64,000 nucleotides of DNA. Source: JAJRRH01 sp047638815. Lineage in GTDB: Bacteria; Bacteroidota; Bacteroidia; Flavobacteriales_D; JABDKJ01. How positions within the stretch are numbered: position 1 is the first letter of the stretch; each line of letters opens with the position of its first letter. Of this stretch, positions 1 to 9,111 are shown one piece after another. The position numbers and the translations under genes were made by a program. Below the pieces are notes generated by a model. It was given only the letters and a program-made list of their open reading frames with translations. It ran no database searches and had not been told where the DNA came from. The DNA is taken from the NCBI GenBank assembly GCA_047638815.1, contig JBLIMR010000001.1, positions 248,001 through 312,000 on the forward strand, given 5' to 3'.

Positions 1-1587
1 GTGTGCTTCATTTCTAAGATTTTGAATCAGCTTTAAAGACTCTGATCTTTTGTCGATATATAATGGAATGGGGTCATCGGGAAAGTATATTTCTTCCAAT
101 CTTTTGGCGATGCCAATGATGCTTATCTTCCCACGTAGATTTAATTTTTCCAAGCTTTTTACAGCCGCACTCAATTGTCCTTTTCCACCATCAATTACAA
201 TTAGTTGAGGTAATGATTCTTTTTCATCAAGCAACCTTTTATAGCGCCTGTAGAGAACCTCTTCCATCGAGGCATAATCATCCGGCCCTACAACTGTTTT
301 GATGTTGAAATGACGGTAGTCTTTCTTTGCGGGTTTAGCATTTCTGAACACAACACATGCCGCAACGGCATTCGTTCCTTGAAAATTAGAATTGTCAAAA
401 CACTCTATGTGAACCGGTAATTCAGTAAGACGCAAATCTACTTTGGTTTGTTCCAGAACTCTTTTGTAATGTCTGTCGGGATCAACAACTTTATCCTGTT
501 TGTTTTTATCAAACATGAAGTATTTAGCATTTCTCTCGGCCAATTCAACTAGTAATTTTTTATCTCCTCTTTGTGGCATCATTATTTCTGTTCCATCAAT
601 AATGATGTCAGTTAAATTACTAACCAAAACGAGTTTTTCCGGCTCCTTTATTTTCTCTCTAATTTGTTGAATTGCAAACCCTAATATTTCTTCTTCCGAT
701 TCTTCTAAATGCGAATTAAGTTCTATGGTATAACCATTGACAATCGAACCCTCAACCACTTTCATGTAATGGACAAATGACCTTTTGAATCCTTGAACCA
801 AGCCATAAACTTCTGCATTAATATCAAGAACACTTACCACCGTGGATTTACCCTGATACTTCTGTAAACGAGCAATTTTTTCTTTAATAAGTTGTGCCTC
901 TTCAAATTCCAATTTGTTGGCATACTCTTTCATTTCTTTATTTAATGATACGAATACTACACTCAGGTTACCTTTTAAAATATATCTTATTTCATTGATC
1001 ACCCTTTCATAATCTTCTTGTTTCTGATTTCCAACACAGGGTCCTTTACAATTTCCAATGTGATATTCAAGACAAAGTTTGAATTTCTGTTTGGCTATGT
1101 TTTTGTCAGTAAGAGATAATTTACAAGTTCTTATTTTGTACATTTTACGAATAAGATCCAGCAGACCATGCATCATTTTTACAGAGGCATATGGTCCGTA
1201 AAACTCATCTCTCTTATTGGTGGTATTTCTAGTTGAAAAAATTCTAGGAAAGGGCTCCTTTTTAATACAAATCCAAGGAAATGACTTGTTGTCCTTAAGC
1301 TGAATGTTATATTTTGGGGTATGCTTTTTTATGAGGGTGTTCTCGAGAAGTAATGCATCTTGCTCGGAATTTACCTCCATGATTTGGATGTCACGAATTC
1401 TACGAACTAGGGCTTTTGTCTTACTGGAATCATATTTGTTTTTATTGAAATACGAACTAACTCTATTCTTCAGTTTTTTAGCCTTGCCAACATATATTAT
1501 TTCGTCATTGGTATCATAGAATCTATAAATACCAGGTCGATTAGGGATTTTCTTTATTAGGGATCTAATGTGGTCTGAAACTTGCAC
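1..1587 (-). CDS. uvrC: UvrABC excinuclease subunit C (3' end outside window)
   Basis: This is the nuclease subunit of nucleotide excision repair, which cuts on both sides of a lesion after UvrA/UvrB loading. The reverse-strand translation opens with a GIY-YIG domain (GIYRFYDT near residue 19, then YVGKAKKLKNRV). A UVR-type helical hairpin for UvrB contact follows at about residues 205-240, then the RNase H-like C-terminal nuclease (IECFDNSN and VIDGGKGQLSAA). The frame is open to base 1 and ends in RNEAH, so roughly the last 70 residues, including the helix-hairpin-helix region, are missing. The start is a GTG at 1587-1585. An in-frame TAA at 1599-1597 rules out a longer protein, and no ATG lies between. 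The gene is divergent from idi, with 99 bases between the two starts. Confidence 0.95.
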   Translation of the reverse strand, partial: MQVSDHIRSLIKKIPNRPGIYRFYDTNDEIIYVGKAKKLKNRVSSYFNKNKYDSSKTKALVRRIRDIQIMEVNSEQDALLLENTLIKKHTPKYNIQLKDNKSFPWICIKKEPFPRIFSTRNTTNKRDEFYGPYASVKMMHGLLDLIRKMYKIRTCKLSLTDKNIAKQKFKLCLEYHIGNCKGPCVGNQKQEDYERVINEIRYILKGNLSVVFVSLNKEMKEYANKLEFEEAQLIKEKIARLQKYQGKSTVVSVLDINAEVYGLVQGFKRSFVHYMKVVEGSIVNGYTIELNSHLEESEEEILGFAIQQIREKIKEPEKLVLVSNLTDIIIDGTEIMMPQRGDKKLLVELAERNAKYFMFDKNKQDKVVDPDRHYKRVLEQTKVDLRLTELPVHIECFDNSNFQGTNAVAACVVFRNAKPAKKDYRHFNIKTVVGPDDYASMEEVLYRRYKRLLDEKESLPQLIVIDGGKGQLSAAVKSLEKLNLRGKISIIGIAKRLEEIYFPDDPIPLYIDKRSESLKLIQNLRNEAH

Positions 1588-1591
1588 TATG

Positions 1592-1599
1592 CAAAATTA
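1592..1599 (-). promoter_or_regulatory. -7 box (TAATTTTG) of uvrC
   Basis: The reverse strand reads TAATTTTG, an exact match to the Bacteroidota sigma-A -7 consensus TAnnTTTG. It ends four bases before the GTG start, so transcription would begin at or next to the start codon. No clear -33 TTG is visible at the expected distance. Confidence 0.5.
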
Positions 1600-1674
1600 A
1601 TCATAATCTTTAGTTCTTGATGCTTGTTTGGAAATCCCGTAAATGGATGTTTTACTGGGTTAAAAGTAATTCTC

Positions 1675-1682
1675 TAAATTTG
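1675..1682 (+). promoter_or_regulatory. -7 box (TAAATTTG) of idi
   Basis: TAAATTTG matches TAnnTTTG and ends four bases before the idi ATG at 1687, the same spacing as the divergent uvrC box. A -33 TTG is not obvious. Confidence 0.5.
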
Positions 1683-1686
1683 CAAT

Positions 1687-2202
1687 ATGGAAAATGTGGT
1701 GTTAGTTGATGAGCAGGATAAGCAATTGGGGCTGATGGAAAAAATGGAGGCCCATGAGAAAGGCTTGTTGCATCGTGCTTTTTCCGTGTTCATTTTTGAT
1801 GAATCTGGAAATATGTTATTGCAACAGCGCGCGGAAAGTAAATATCACTCTCCAAAATTATGGACAAACGCTTGTTGCAGCCATCCACGAGATGGGGAAA
1901 CAGTTTTGGAAGCTGCCACTAGAAGATTGCAAGAAGAAATGGGTTTTGTATGTGATATAGAAAAGTCTTTCGATTTTATTTACAAAGCTGAACTCGATCA
2001 AGGTTTAACAGAGCATGAGTTTGATCATGTGTTAATTGGTAAGTACGAAGGTAAAATTGCGAGAAATCCTGATGAAGTGATGGAGTATAAATATGTTCCT
2101 ATGGATGAACTGCTCATGGATGTTGACAAAAATGCTGAGAACTATACCGTTTGGTTCAAAGTGGCACTGCCAACCCTAATAGAAAAATTGGGATGGGTCT
2201 AA
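1687..2202 (+). CDS. idi: Isopentenyl-diphosphate delta-isomerase, type I
   Basis: The enzyme interconverts isopentenyl and dimethylallyl diphosphate, the step that sets the ratio of isoprenoid building blocks in the cytoplasm. The 171-residue protein is a NUDIX-fold type I enzyme. The motif WTNACCSHP carries the catalytic cysteine (Cys64, by alignment with WTNxxCxHP of the family). The NUDIX-like helix follows (GETVLEAATRRLQEEMGF), and TEHEFDH supplies the acidic residues (Glu109 and Glu111) matching the catalytic and metal-binding glutamates. Length is normal for a bacterial Idi. It ends convergently with the amidohydrolase gene, overlapping it by four bases. The start sits directly behind a -7 box, so there is little room for a leader. 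Confidence 0.95.
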   Translation: MENVVLVDEQDKQLGLMEKMEAHEKGLLHRAFSVFIFDESGNMLLQQRAESKYHSPKLWTNACCSHPRDGETVLEAATRRLQEEMGFVCDIEKSFDFIYKAELDQGLTEHEFDHVLIGKYEGKIARNPDEVMEYKYVPMDELLMDVDKNAENYTVWFKVALPTLIEKLGWV

Positions 2203-3842
2203 CGTTTGTAAACTTGTTCTCCATCGAGAAAAGTATATAGTACTTTAGAATCAAGAATTTTAGATTCATCGATGGTCAATATGTCCCTGTCAAGAACAAC
2301 GAAATCTGCAAATTTTCCTTTTTCCAAAGATCCCTTAGTGGTTTCTTCAAAGTTGGATATTGCGGCCCAGATTGTCATTCCTTTAATGGCTTGTTCGCGT
2401 GTTAGTCCCTCATTCATCTGGAAACCTCCTTCAGGAAAATTTTCTGAATCCATTCTTGTGACAGCAGCAAAAAAAGTTTTAATGGGGCTTATTTCTTCTA
2501 CTGGAAAATCGGTTCCTAAGGCGAGCATTCCATTTTGATTCAACAATGATTGATAAGAATATGCTCCTTTCATTCTTTCTTCACCTAATCTATCTTCCGC
2601 CCAATACATGTCGGATGTTGCATGGGTTGGTTGTACAGAAGGAATAATGCCAAAATTCTTGAAGTACTTTCTATCTTCAGGAGCTACAATCTGAGCGTGT
2701 TCAATTCTCCATCTCAGATCATCACTAACATTAACGTAGTTGGCATATGTCTTCAATAGTTCTGAGTTTGTTGAATCTCCTATGCAATGCGTATTCATTT
2801 GAAATCCATATGTTAGACAAAATTCTGCCCATTCGTGATAGAAGCTTGGATCTTCAATAAGAGCGCCAACATGATTTGGACTATCACTATATTGGTTTTT
2901 TAGACATGCTCCCCTGGAGCCAAGAGAACCATCACCATATAACTTAACCGATCGAACATTAAGTTTTTCAGTATTTATATGCCCCTTTTTCATTTGCTCA
3001 AGAGAACTTTCTTCTGGATTAAGCATGGCGTAGATTCTCATTTTTAACTTATTAGAATCATGTAGTTTTTCGATAACTCTTATAACATTCATGCTTAAGC
3101 CAGCATCATCTATTGTTGTCAAACCATTTTCAAAGCAATCCTCTTGAGCTCGTAGCAAGCTTTCGGAGATCATATCATTATTAGGTTCAGGCTCTATGGC
3201 AATGGCTTTATTCTTGCCGTTGTCTATCAGAATCCCGGTAAGTTTTCCTTCCGAATCCTTTATTATCTCGCCACCTTCCACACTAGTATTTTCATCTATT
3301 CCAGCCATTTCCAGAACTTTATTATTGACAATGGCCGCATGACCATCAATGCGGTCTATCATAACGGCTTTGTTCGGAAACATTTCGCTTAATTCCTTAT
3401 TGTCTGGATATTCCTTGATTGCCCAGTCATTCTGGTCCCAACCTCTACCCGTGATCCAATCCCCAGTGTGATTTGATGCATACGTTTCAATTTTCTTAAG
3501 GCATTCACCCCATGACTTTGTTCCTCTCAAATCAATAGCGGTTTTATGTAAACCATATCCATAGAAGTGGCAATGCGCATCGATAAACCCTGGGTATACA
3601 ACCTGCTTTGCCAGATCGATTGTTTTTGTTGCGCTATATTTATTTAAAATTTCTCGTTCAGGACCGATGTCCAAAATCTTGCCATCTATAATTGCCATGG
3701 CTTCGTGCTTTGAAAAAGATTCATCCACAGTATATATATTGGCATTGTGAATAATCAAATCAACCTTTTGTGATTTAAACCCACATGAATACTGAGAGCC
3801 AAGTAAAATCAATAAAAATAAAAGCGTAAGTGTTCTTGTCAT
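2199..3842 (-). CDS. Exported amidohydrolase, YtcJ-like (Amidohydro_3 family)
   Basis: A metal-dependent amidohydrolase of the YtcJ/imidazolonepropionase-like group; the substrate cannot be told from sequence. The first metal motif is IDAHCHFYGYG. Further ligands appear in YGDGSLGSRGA, NTHCIGD and RIEHAQIV, and the late aspartate is in GTDFPVE. The chosen ATG at 3842 gives MTRTLTLLFLLILLGSQYSCG, a lipoprotein-type signal with the lipobox cysteine, and overlaps the upstream gene by ATGA. A start 42 bases upstream would add a charged stretch ahead of the signal and is less likely. The protein is therefore probably anchored in the periplasm or outer membrane. It is the second gene of a two-gene unit with the membrane protein at 3839-5134. 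Confidence 0.85.
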   Translation of the reverse strand: MTRTLTLLFLLILLGSQYSCGFKSQKVDLIIHNANIYTVDESFSKHEAMAIIDGKILDIGPEREILNKYSATKTIDLAKQVVYPGFIDAHCHFYGYGLHKTAIDLRGTKSWGECLKKIETYASNHTGDWITGRGWDQNDWAIKEYPDNKELSEMFPNKAVMIDRIDGHAAIVNNKVLEMAGIDENTSVEGGEIIKDSEGKLTGILIDNGKNKAIAIEPEPNNDMISESLLRAQEDCFENGLTTIDDAGLSMNVIRVIEKLHDSNKLKMRIYAMLNPEESSLEQMKKGHINTEKLNVRSVKLYGDGSLGSRGACLKNQYSDSPNHVGALIEDPSFYHEWAEFCLTYGFQMNTHCIGDSTNSELLKTYANYVNVSDDLRWRIEHAQIVAPEDRKYFKNFGIIPSVQPTHATSDMYWAEDRLGEERMKGAYSYQSLLNQNGMLALGTDFPVEEISPIKTFFAAVTRMDSENFPEGGFQMNEGLTREQAIKGMTIWAAISNFEETTKGSLEKGKFADFVVLDRDILTIDESKILDSKVLYTFLDGEQVYKR

Positions 3843-5134
3843 TTCGAAGTCTTTAAGTCTGATAAGGATTTTATTTTTTTCCAATCAATGAGTGAAAATA
3901 AGATAATAATGTAAACCATTATAGCCGGGGATCTATATCTCACGCTAGCACCTAGTATAGGGATAGTGAGCCCGATGATTAGGCATACTACTAAAATGAA
4001 CATCATCCCCGGAACGATGATGCTTTGTAGATTGTTCTCAGGTCTTTTGAAAAATGGAATAATCAAGAAGCTTATTATTAAAAGAACAGCACCTTCAAGG
4101 GCAAAAGGCAGATATGATTTATTCTCTATTTCAAAAACATGTGGCCTAAACAGCACGTTTAGTATTGCCTGTGGGGCTTTGTAGATGATTTCAATAGGTT
4201 CATTTACAACTGGTATGGAGTACGTTGATCCGGCATCGAATGTCTTTGCTAATTCTTCAAACTCAACTCTTTTATTAGTTATTTCGTTTAGCGGATTAAA
4301 ACGGCTGAATTGCAAAAGAATAATAAGAATGACGAATAAAGATAAAATTGACGCCATACTTAACCTTAGCCATGAAGTGTTTAAATATTTGTGCAATTGA
4401 AAAATTATTAATCCAAGTATAAGCGCTAATAATATGTACGGTCTAATAACAAAAAGGATAGAGATGGAGAGTGCTATAATGAAATAACGCAGTAACTGAG
4501 ATCGAATATGTTTGGAACGGAAAGCATTAATACAAAACAAGCCAAGTAAAAACACCGTAAGGCTTTCTTTCAAAATACCTGAGGTCCAGAATAGCAAAGA
4601 AGGAGAAATGGTAAGGGCCGCAAGGAGTGGAATTTGCATTTGCTCGAATGACTCGGGGAGACATTTAACCAACATAAGCATTCCACAGAAACTTATCAAA
4701 GTAAAAAAGACAAGGTGAAGAAAATAATTTTGCTGTGTTATGAGACTCAATATAGCATTAAGCCTAATCATAAATCTATTTCCTTGGAAATTATCTATAG
4801 TCTTACCTGAATTCCAATATCGGCAATTTTCAGTTATTTCAGTGAATGACTCATTATTTGATTTATGTTGCAAGAGCAGTTTACCACCAACTGCGGGGTT
4901 ATTTAAAATTCCATTTTTGATTGTCAACCCATCATCGTAATGCTTAAAGATGTCCGAGAATCTTCTGTCATCAAGATTATCATAATGCTGAAATAATAAA
5001 GATGCTCCAGCAATTTTGATAATAAACAGAGCGAATATCAAATGTCTTGGTGCTTTTTTAAAATAGAATAGTTTTGACTTTAAAATATAAACCAACACTA
5101 ATAAGGCACCTACTAATGATATAATGACCTCCAT
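3839..5134 (-). CDS. Polytopic membrane protein, function unknown
   Basis: I do not recognise a named family. About ten hydrophobic segments alternate with short loops over 431 residues. After the second membrane segment there is a long polar loop (about residues 55-115) holding HYDNLDDRRFSDIF and RYWNSGKTIDNFQGNRF. A conserved-looking SPSLLFWTSGILKES stretch follows near residue 185. This layout, with an acidic first loop and many membrane helices, resembles GT-C-type glycosyltransferases and O-antigen polymerase-like proteins, but that is only a guess. The ATG at 5134 (MEVIISLVG) starts at a membrane helix; an upstream ATG at 5197 would add 21 residues. The gene overlaps the following amidohydrolase by ATGA, so the two are translationally coupled. 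Confidence 0.7.
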   Translation of the reverse strand: MEVIISLVGALLVLVYILKSKLFYFKKAPRHLIFALFIIKIAGASLLFQHYDNLDDRRFSDIFKHYDDGLTIKNGILNNPAVGGKLLLQHKSNNESFTEITENCRYWNSGKTIDNFQGNRFMIRLNAILSLITQQNYFLHLVFFTLISFCGMLMLVKCLPESFEQMQIPLLAALTISPSLLFWTSGILKESLTVFLLGLFCINAFRSKHIRSQLLRYFIIALSISILFVIRPYILLALILGLIIFQLHKYLNTSWLRLSMASILSLFVILIILLQFSRFNPLNEITNKRVEFEELAKTFDAGSTYSIPVVNEPIEIIYKAPQAILNVLFRPHVFEIENKSYLPFALEGAVLLIISFLIIPFFKRPENNLQSIIVPGMMFILVVCLIIGLTIPILGASVRYRSPAIMVYIIILFSLIDWKKIKSLSDLKTSK

Positions 5135-5218
5135 GTTTTCAAAGAAATGAAACTTTTTGATAGTCAACACGTAATAGTATGATGAAATAGAAAACAAAAA
5201 TTTTTAATATCTAGGAAA

Positions 5219-6205
5219 ATGATGAAAAAGATGTACATGTTGGGAATGATATTGTTGATCAGTCAAGTGGCTGTTTCACAGTTTTCTCATAGTTTTAATT
5301 TAGAAAAGGGGGAAATACGCGATATGCAAAACGCGACTGACCTTGTAGAGAGAGAATTACTTACTGATCTGGCAGGAACAACCTTGCCGATAGGATTTGA
5401 TTTCCAGTTCGGTGAAAATGTGGTTGCTGATCACTTAAGATTCTCTGCAGATGCTGTTCTTGAGGCTTATAATAAATCTCAACAAGAGTATGAAACAATG
5501 TTTGAGTTGAGTCCAATGCACTCAATGGATTTGGTAGACCGAGGGACAAGCTCGGAAATTAAAGAATCGAGGGTGAGTTATTCATTGTTAGGTTCGGAAG
5601 GTAGTTTTATTTTAGTCATTGAATGGGCTAATGTTGGTTTTCAGAAAGAATACCAAAATTATCAGACGACAAACAATTATATGAATTTTCAAATGGCTCT
5701 AGTCCAAGATGGAAATAAGATAGAGTATACTTATGGGATGTCGAGAATTATCGATCCAGAGGCATATTTTGGAGCAGGAGGACCTTGTGTAGGATATGAA
5801 TCCGACAAATTAAAGTCTCGACTGTATCTTGAAAACCATGCTGGTAACCCTAGCGCATCAGCTGAATTAGGTAATATGGATACGTTTCCACCGGTGAATG
5901 CAAACTATACCTTTAGACCTGAAACAGCTAGGCCAATTGTTGATGAATTGACTAAGATTGCTGTGGGAACTAAATTGGATGCTAAGATTTATCCTAACCC
6001 ATGCGCTAACGAGTTCAAACTAATTCTACATGGAGCTCCAGCTGGCGCAAAGGTGCTTTTGAGAAGCCCGTATGGGAAAGTGGTATTCGAAGGACAAGTG
6101 GACAGAATGAGGAGTTTCGATCTTGCAGGACTTGATTCGGGATTATATCATATCCAAATCAAAACAGATACTGATGTAGTTGTAAAAAAGGTGATGAAGA
6201 GATAA
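5219..6205 (+). CDS. T9SS-sorted secreted protein
   Basis: A 328-residue exported protein of unknown activity. It has an N-terminal signal peptide (MMKKMYMLGMILLISQVAVSQ). The middle region (residues 25-240) is beta-rich and lacks catalytic motifs I can name. The last 75 residues form a type A T9SS sorting domain: AKIYPNPCANEF, then a beta-sandwich ending LDSGLYHIQIKTD and VVKKVMKR. Such domains direct proteins through the outer membrane for surface attachment or release. It is a single gene with its own terminator, divergent from the membrane protein and upstream of purL. Confidence 0.8.
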   Translation: MMKKMYMLGMILLISQVAVSQFSHSFNLEKGEIRDMQNATDLVERELLTDLAGTTLPIGFDFQFGENVVADHLRFSADAVLEAYNKSQQEYETMFELSPMHSMDLVDRGTSSEIKESRVSYSLLGSEGSFILVIEWANVGFQKEYQNYQTTNNYMNFQMALVQDGNKIEYTYGMSRIIDPEAYFGAGGPCVGYESDKLKSRLYLENHAGNPSASAELGNMDTFPPVNANYTFRPETARPIVDELTKIAVGTKLDAKIYPNPCANEFKLILHGAPAGAKVLLRSPYGKVVFEGQVDRMRSFDLAGLDSGLYHIQIKTDTDVVVKKVMKR

Positions 6206-6228
6206 TTTTATCACACTACAAAATTTGC

Positions 6229-6263
6229 AAAGCCATTTCGATTTATCGGGATGGCTTTTTTTT
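6229..6263 (+). terminator. Rho-independent terminator after the T9SS protein
   Basis: AAGCCAT pairs with ATGGCTT and the stem continues inward through TTCG/CGGG with G-U pairs, closing a six-base loop. A run of nine T follows. Confidence 0.8.
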
Positions 6264-6319
6264 GTGAAAAGAGCAATTATTTGTTTATAATTTAATCCAT
6301 TCACGTAGCTTAATATTTG

Positions 6320-6327
6320 TAATTTTG
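6320..6327 (+). promoter_or_regulatory. -7 box (TAATTTTG) of purL
   Basis: An exact TAnnTTTG match 26 bases before the purL ATG. No convincing -33 element is seen. Confidence 0.4.
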
Positions 6328-6353
6328 AAATTCACAATTGATAAGCATTTAGT

Positions 6354-8591
6354 ATGAATACCATTGAGAAAGAGGAGTTGGTTGACCTCAATACAGCCAC
6401 TGACTTAGGTCTTATTCCAGAAGAGTATGAACGTGTAAAAGAATTATTAGGCAGGACACCCAATTTTACTGAACTCAGTATATTTTCGGTGATGTGGTCT
6501 GAGCATTGTTCTTATAAGAACTCTATAAAATGGCTTAAGACACTGCCAAGAACTGGACCACACATGTTGGTTGAAGCTGGTGAGGAGAACGCAGGTCTGG
6601 TGGATATTGGCAATGGATTGGGTTGTGTATTTAAAATAGAATCACACAATCATCCATCTGCAATTGAACCGTATCAAGGTGCTGCAACAGGTGTTGGAGG
6701 AATCAATAGAGATATTTTCACGATGGGAGCGCGTCCTGTTGCTCAACTCAATTCTTTACGTTTTGGTGACATCGAAGAGAGCAGAACAAAATGGCATCTT
6801 GAGGGATGTGTAAGTGGTATCGGTCACTATGGAAATGCTTTCGGAGTTCCGGTTGTAGGTGGAGAGCTGTTTTTTGACTCATCTTACAATACCAATCCGC
6901 TAATTAATGCAATGTCTGCTGGTATATTGAAAGTTGAAAACACGATTAGCGCCATTTCTAAAGGAGTTGGGAATCCGGTTTATATCGTTGGTTCTGATAC
7001 TGGAAAAGATGGTATTCACGGAGCGACATTTGCCTCTGGAGATCTCACAGAAGATTCTGCTAACGATCTGCCTTCTGTGCAAGTTGGGGATCCGTTTCAA
7101 GAGAAGTTATTAATGGAAGCCAGCTTGGAATTGTCGGAAACGGATGCTATGGTTGGTATGCAAGATATGGGTGCTGCCGGTATCACATGCTCTACTTCTG
7201 AAATGTCTGAAAAAGGCGGCTGTGGCATGGATATCAATTTGGATTTGGTTCCTACTCGTCAAAAAGATATGAAACCTTATGAAATATTATTGTCCGAATC
7301 TCAAGAGAGAATGTTGGTCGTTGTGCATAAGGGAAAGGAAAAAATAGTAGAAGATATTTTTGAAAAATGGGATCTTCATGCCGTTCAGATTGGAACGGTT
7401 ACCGAGGGTGATACATTAAGATATTTTGCTGGAGGAAAAGAAGTAGCAAAAGTCCCAGCTAGTGAATTAGTGCTGGGAGGAGGTGCTCCAGTATATGATA
7501 GAGAATATACTGAGCCAGCATATTATAAAGAGAGTCAAAAATTTGACATTAAAAATATTAAGGAACCTGAAGACATTAATAGTGCAATTAATGCAATGGT
7601 CACCAATGTAAATCTTGCTTCTAAAAGATGGGTGACTGAGCAATACGATTCCATGGTGGGAACAAAATCCATGTCATCAAACTCACCTACAGATGCAGGG
7701 ATAGTTGATGTTCGAGGTAGTGATATGGCACTTGCTTTGACTGTAGATTGTAATTCTCGATATGTATACGCAGATCCGAATATTGGTACGCAAATTGCAG
7801 TTTCTGAAGCCGCGAGAAATATCGTTTGTAGTGGGGGTATACCTTCAGCTATTACCAATTGTTTAAATTTTGGAAATCCTTATAACCCTGAAGTTTATTG
7901 GCAATTTGTTGGTGCAATAAAAGGAATGTCTGCAGCCTGTATAAAGTTCGAAACACCAGTTACGGGTGGTAATGTGAGCTTCTATAATCATACCGTAGGT
8001 AAAAATTCTGAGAAGCCTGTTATGCCGACACCAACAATAGGAATGTTGGGTTTGTTACCGGATAAGAAGAATAAAATGTCCCTTGATTTTAAACAAGCTG
8101 GAGATAAAATTTTCTTGATTGGTGAAAATAAAAATGATATTAATTCTTCAGAATATTTGTGCACGGTGCATGGAGTGAAACTTTCTCCTCCTCCTTATTT
8201 CAATCTTGATGAAGAACACACCTTGCAAAATTGTGTTGCAGGACTTATTGAGTCTAAATCTATTTCTTCAGCTCATGATGTTTCTGATGGTGGGTTGTTT
8301 ATCTCTTTATTAGAAAAAGGCTACCACCGAAATTTAGGTTTTAAAATAACGACAGAAGATCAAATAAGGCTTGATGCATTTTTATTTGGGGAAGCCCAAA
8401 GTAGAGTAGTAGTGACGGTTAATAATGATCAAGAAGAAGATTTCATTACACTCATGAGTGGGTCTGAAACCAACTTCACTTTATTGGGTGAGGTTACTTC
8501 CAAAGAAATTTCTATTGATGAAAAAACTTTGAGTAATATTGACGTATATAAAGAAATGAGTGATTATGCACTCGAAAACAAACTGAAATAA
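6354..8591 (+). CDS. purL: Phosphoribosylformylglycinamidine synthase subunit PurL
   Basis: The enzyme makes formylglycinamidine ribonucleotide from FGAR, ATP and glutamine-derived ammonia in purine synthesis. The 745-residue length fits the small PurL form, which needs separate PurS and PurQ partners; neither is in this window. Clear signatures are MWSEHCSYKNS near residue 47, FKIESHNHPSAIEP near 96 for ATP and metal binding, and the internal duplication typical of the family (second half from about 430, with MVGTKSMSSNSPTDAG and TGGNVSFYN). The C-terminal AIR synthase-like part contains SSAHDVSDGGLF. The gene stands alone, followed after eight bases by the DinB-like gene. Confidence 0.95.
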   Translation: MNTIEKEELVDLNTATDLGLIPEEYERVKELLGRTPNFTELSIFSVMWSEHCSYKNSIKWLKTLPRTGPHMLVEAGEENAGLVDIGNGLGCVFKIESHNHPSAIEPYQGAATGVGGINRDIFTMGARPVAQLNSLRFGDIEESRTKWHLEGCVSGIGHYGNAFGVPVVGGELFFDSSYNTNPLINAMSAGILKVENTISAISKGVGNPVYIVGSDTGKDGIHGATFASGDLTEDSANDLPSVQVGDPFQEKLLMEASLELSETDAMVGMQDMGAAGITCSTSEMSEKGGCGMDINLDLVPTRQKDMKPYEILLSESQERMLVVVHKGKEKIVEDIFEKWDLHAVQIGTVTEGDTLRYFAGGKEVAKVPASELVLGGGAPVYDREYTEPAYYKESQKFDIKNIKEPEDINSAINAMVTNVNLASKRWVTEQYDSMVGTKSMSSNSPTDAGIVDVRGSDMALALTVDCNSRYVYADPNIGTQIAVSEAARNIVCSGGIPSAITNCLNFGNPYNPEVYWQFVGAIKGMSAACIKFETPVTGGNVSFYNHTVGKNSEKPVMPTPTIGMLGLLPDKKNKMSLDFKQAGDKIFLIGENKNDINSSEYLCTVHGVKLSPPPYFNLDEEHTLQNCVAGLIESKSISSAHDVSDGGLFISLLEKGYHRNLGFKITTEDQIRLDAFLFGEAQSRVVVTVNNDQEEDFITLMSGSETNFTLLGEVTSKEISIDEKTLSNIDVYKEMSDYALENKLK

Positions 8592-8599
8592 AATATCTT

Positions 8600-9100
8600 T
8601 TGACAAGTAATACTAAATATCATCAAGAATTTCTCGACCAAGCGATATTACGTTTGAATGAAAATTTGCCAAGAATAAAAAAATGCCTTGATCTACTTTT
8701 GGAAGATCAGTTATGGATAAAGGAAAATCCAAAATCAAATAGTGTTGCAAATATTATTTTGCATCTCTGTGGGAATGTTAGGCAGTATATTATGTCATCG
8801 ATTGACGGCCAAAACGATGTGAGGAAACGGGATAAAGAGTTTAACACATCAGGTGGAAGAAGTGGTCAGGAGTTATACAAGATGTTGGATCAAACGATGC
8901 AGGAAGCGATTGTAGTTATCGGTAATTGTAAAGAAGAAGATATGCTATCGCAAAAAAAAGTGCAAGTATATGAGTTATCCAACGTTGGAATAATTTTGCA
9001 TGTCACGGAACATTTTTCTTATCACACAGGTCAGATTGCAACAATGACAAAGGCCATTTTAAATAAGGATCTGGGATTTTATAAAGGTGTTGAATTGTAA
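8600..9100 (+). CDS. DinB-like four-helix protein (DUF1572 type)
   Basis: A 166-residue, all-helical cytoplasmic protein of the DinB/YfiT fold, often a metal-binding thiol-dependent transferase or damage-inducible protein of unknown substrate. The three histidines expected for metal binding are plausible in ILHLCGNVRQY (first helix pair) and in the C-terminal VTEHFSYHTGQ. It lacks ATG near the N-terminus; TTG at 8600 is the best start, eight bases after the purL stop, so it may be co-transcribed with purL. The family link rests on the HxxxH pattern and helix layout; the function is not predicted. Confidence 0.75.
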   Translation: MTSNTKYHQEFLDQAILRLNENLPRIKKCLDLLLEDQLWIKENPKSNSVANIILHLCGNVRQYIMSSIDGQNDVRKRDKEFNTSGGRSGQELYKMLDQTMQEAIVVIGNCKEEDMLSQKKVQVYELSNVGIILHVTEHFSYHTGQIATMTKAILNKDLGFYKGVEL

Positions 9101-9111
9101 GATTTCTTTCG

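Noticed and set aside
3842..3884. Earlier ATG start for the amidohydrolase
   Set aside because: It adds charged residues before the lipoprotein signal and extends the overlap with the upstream gene from 4 to 46 bases.
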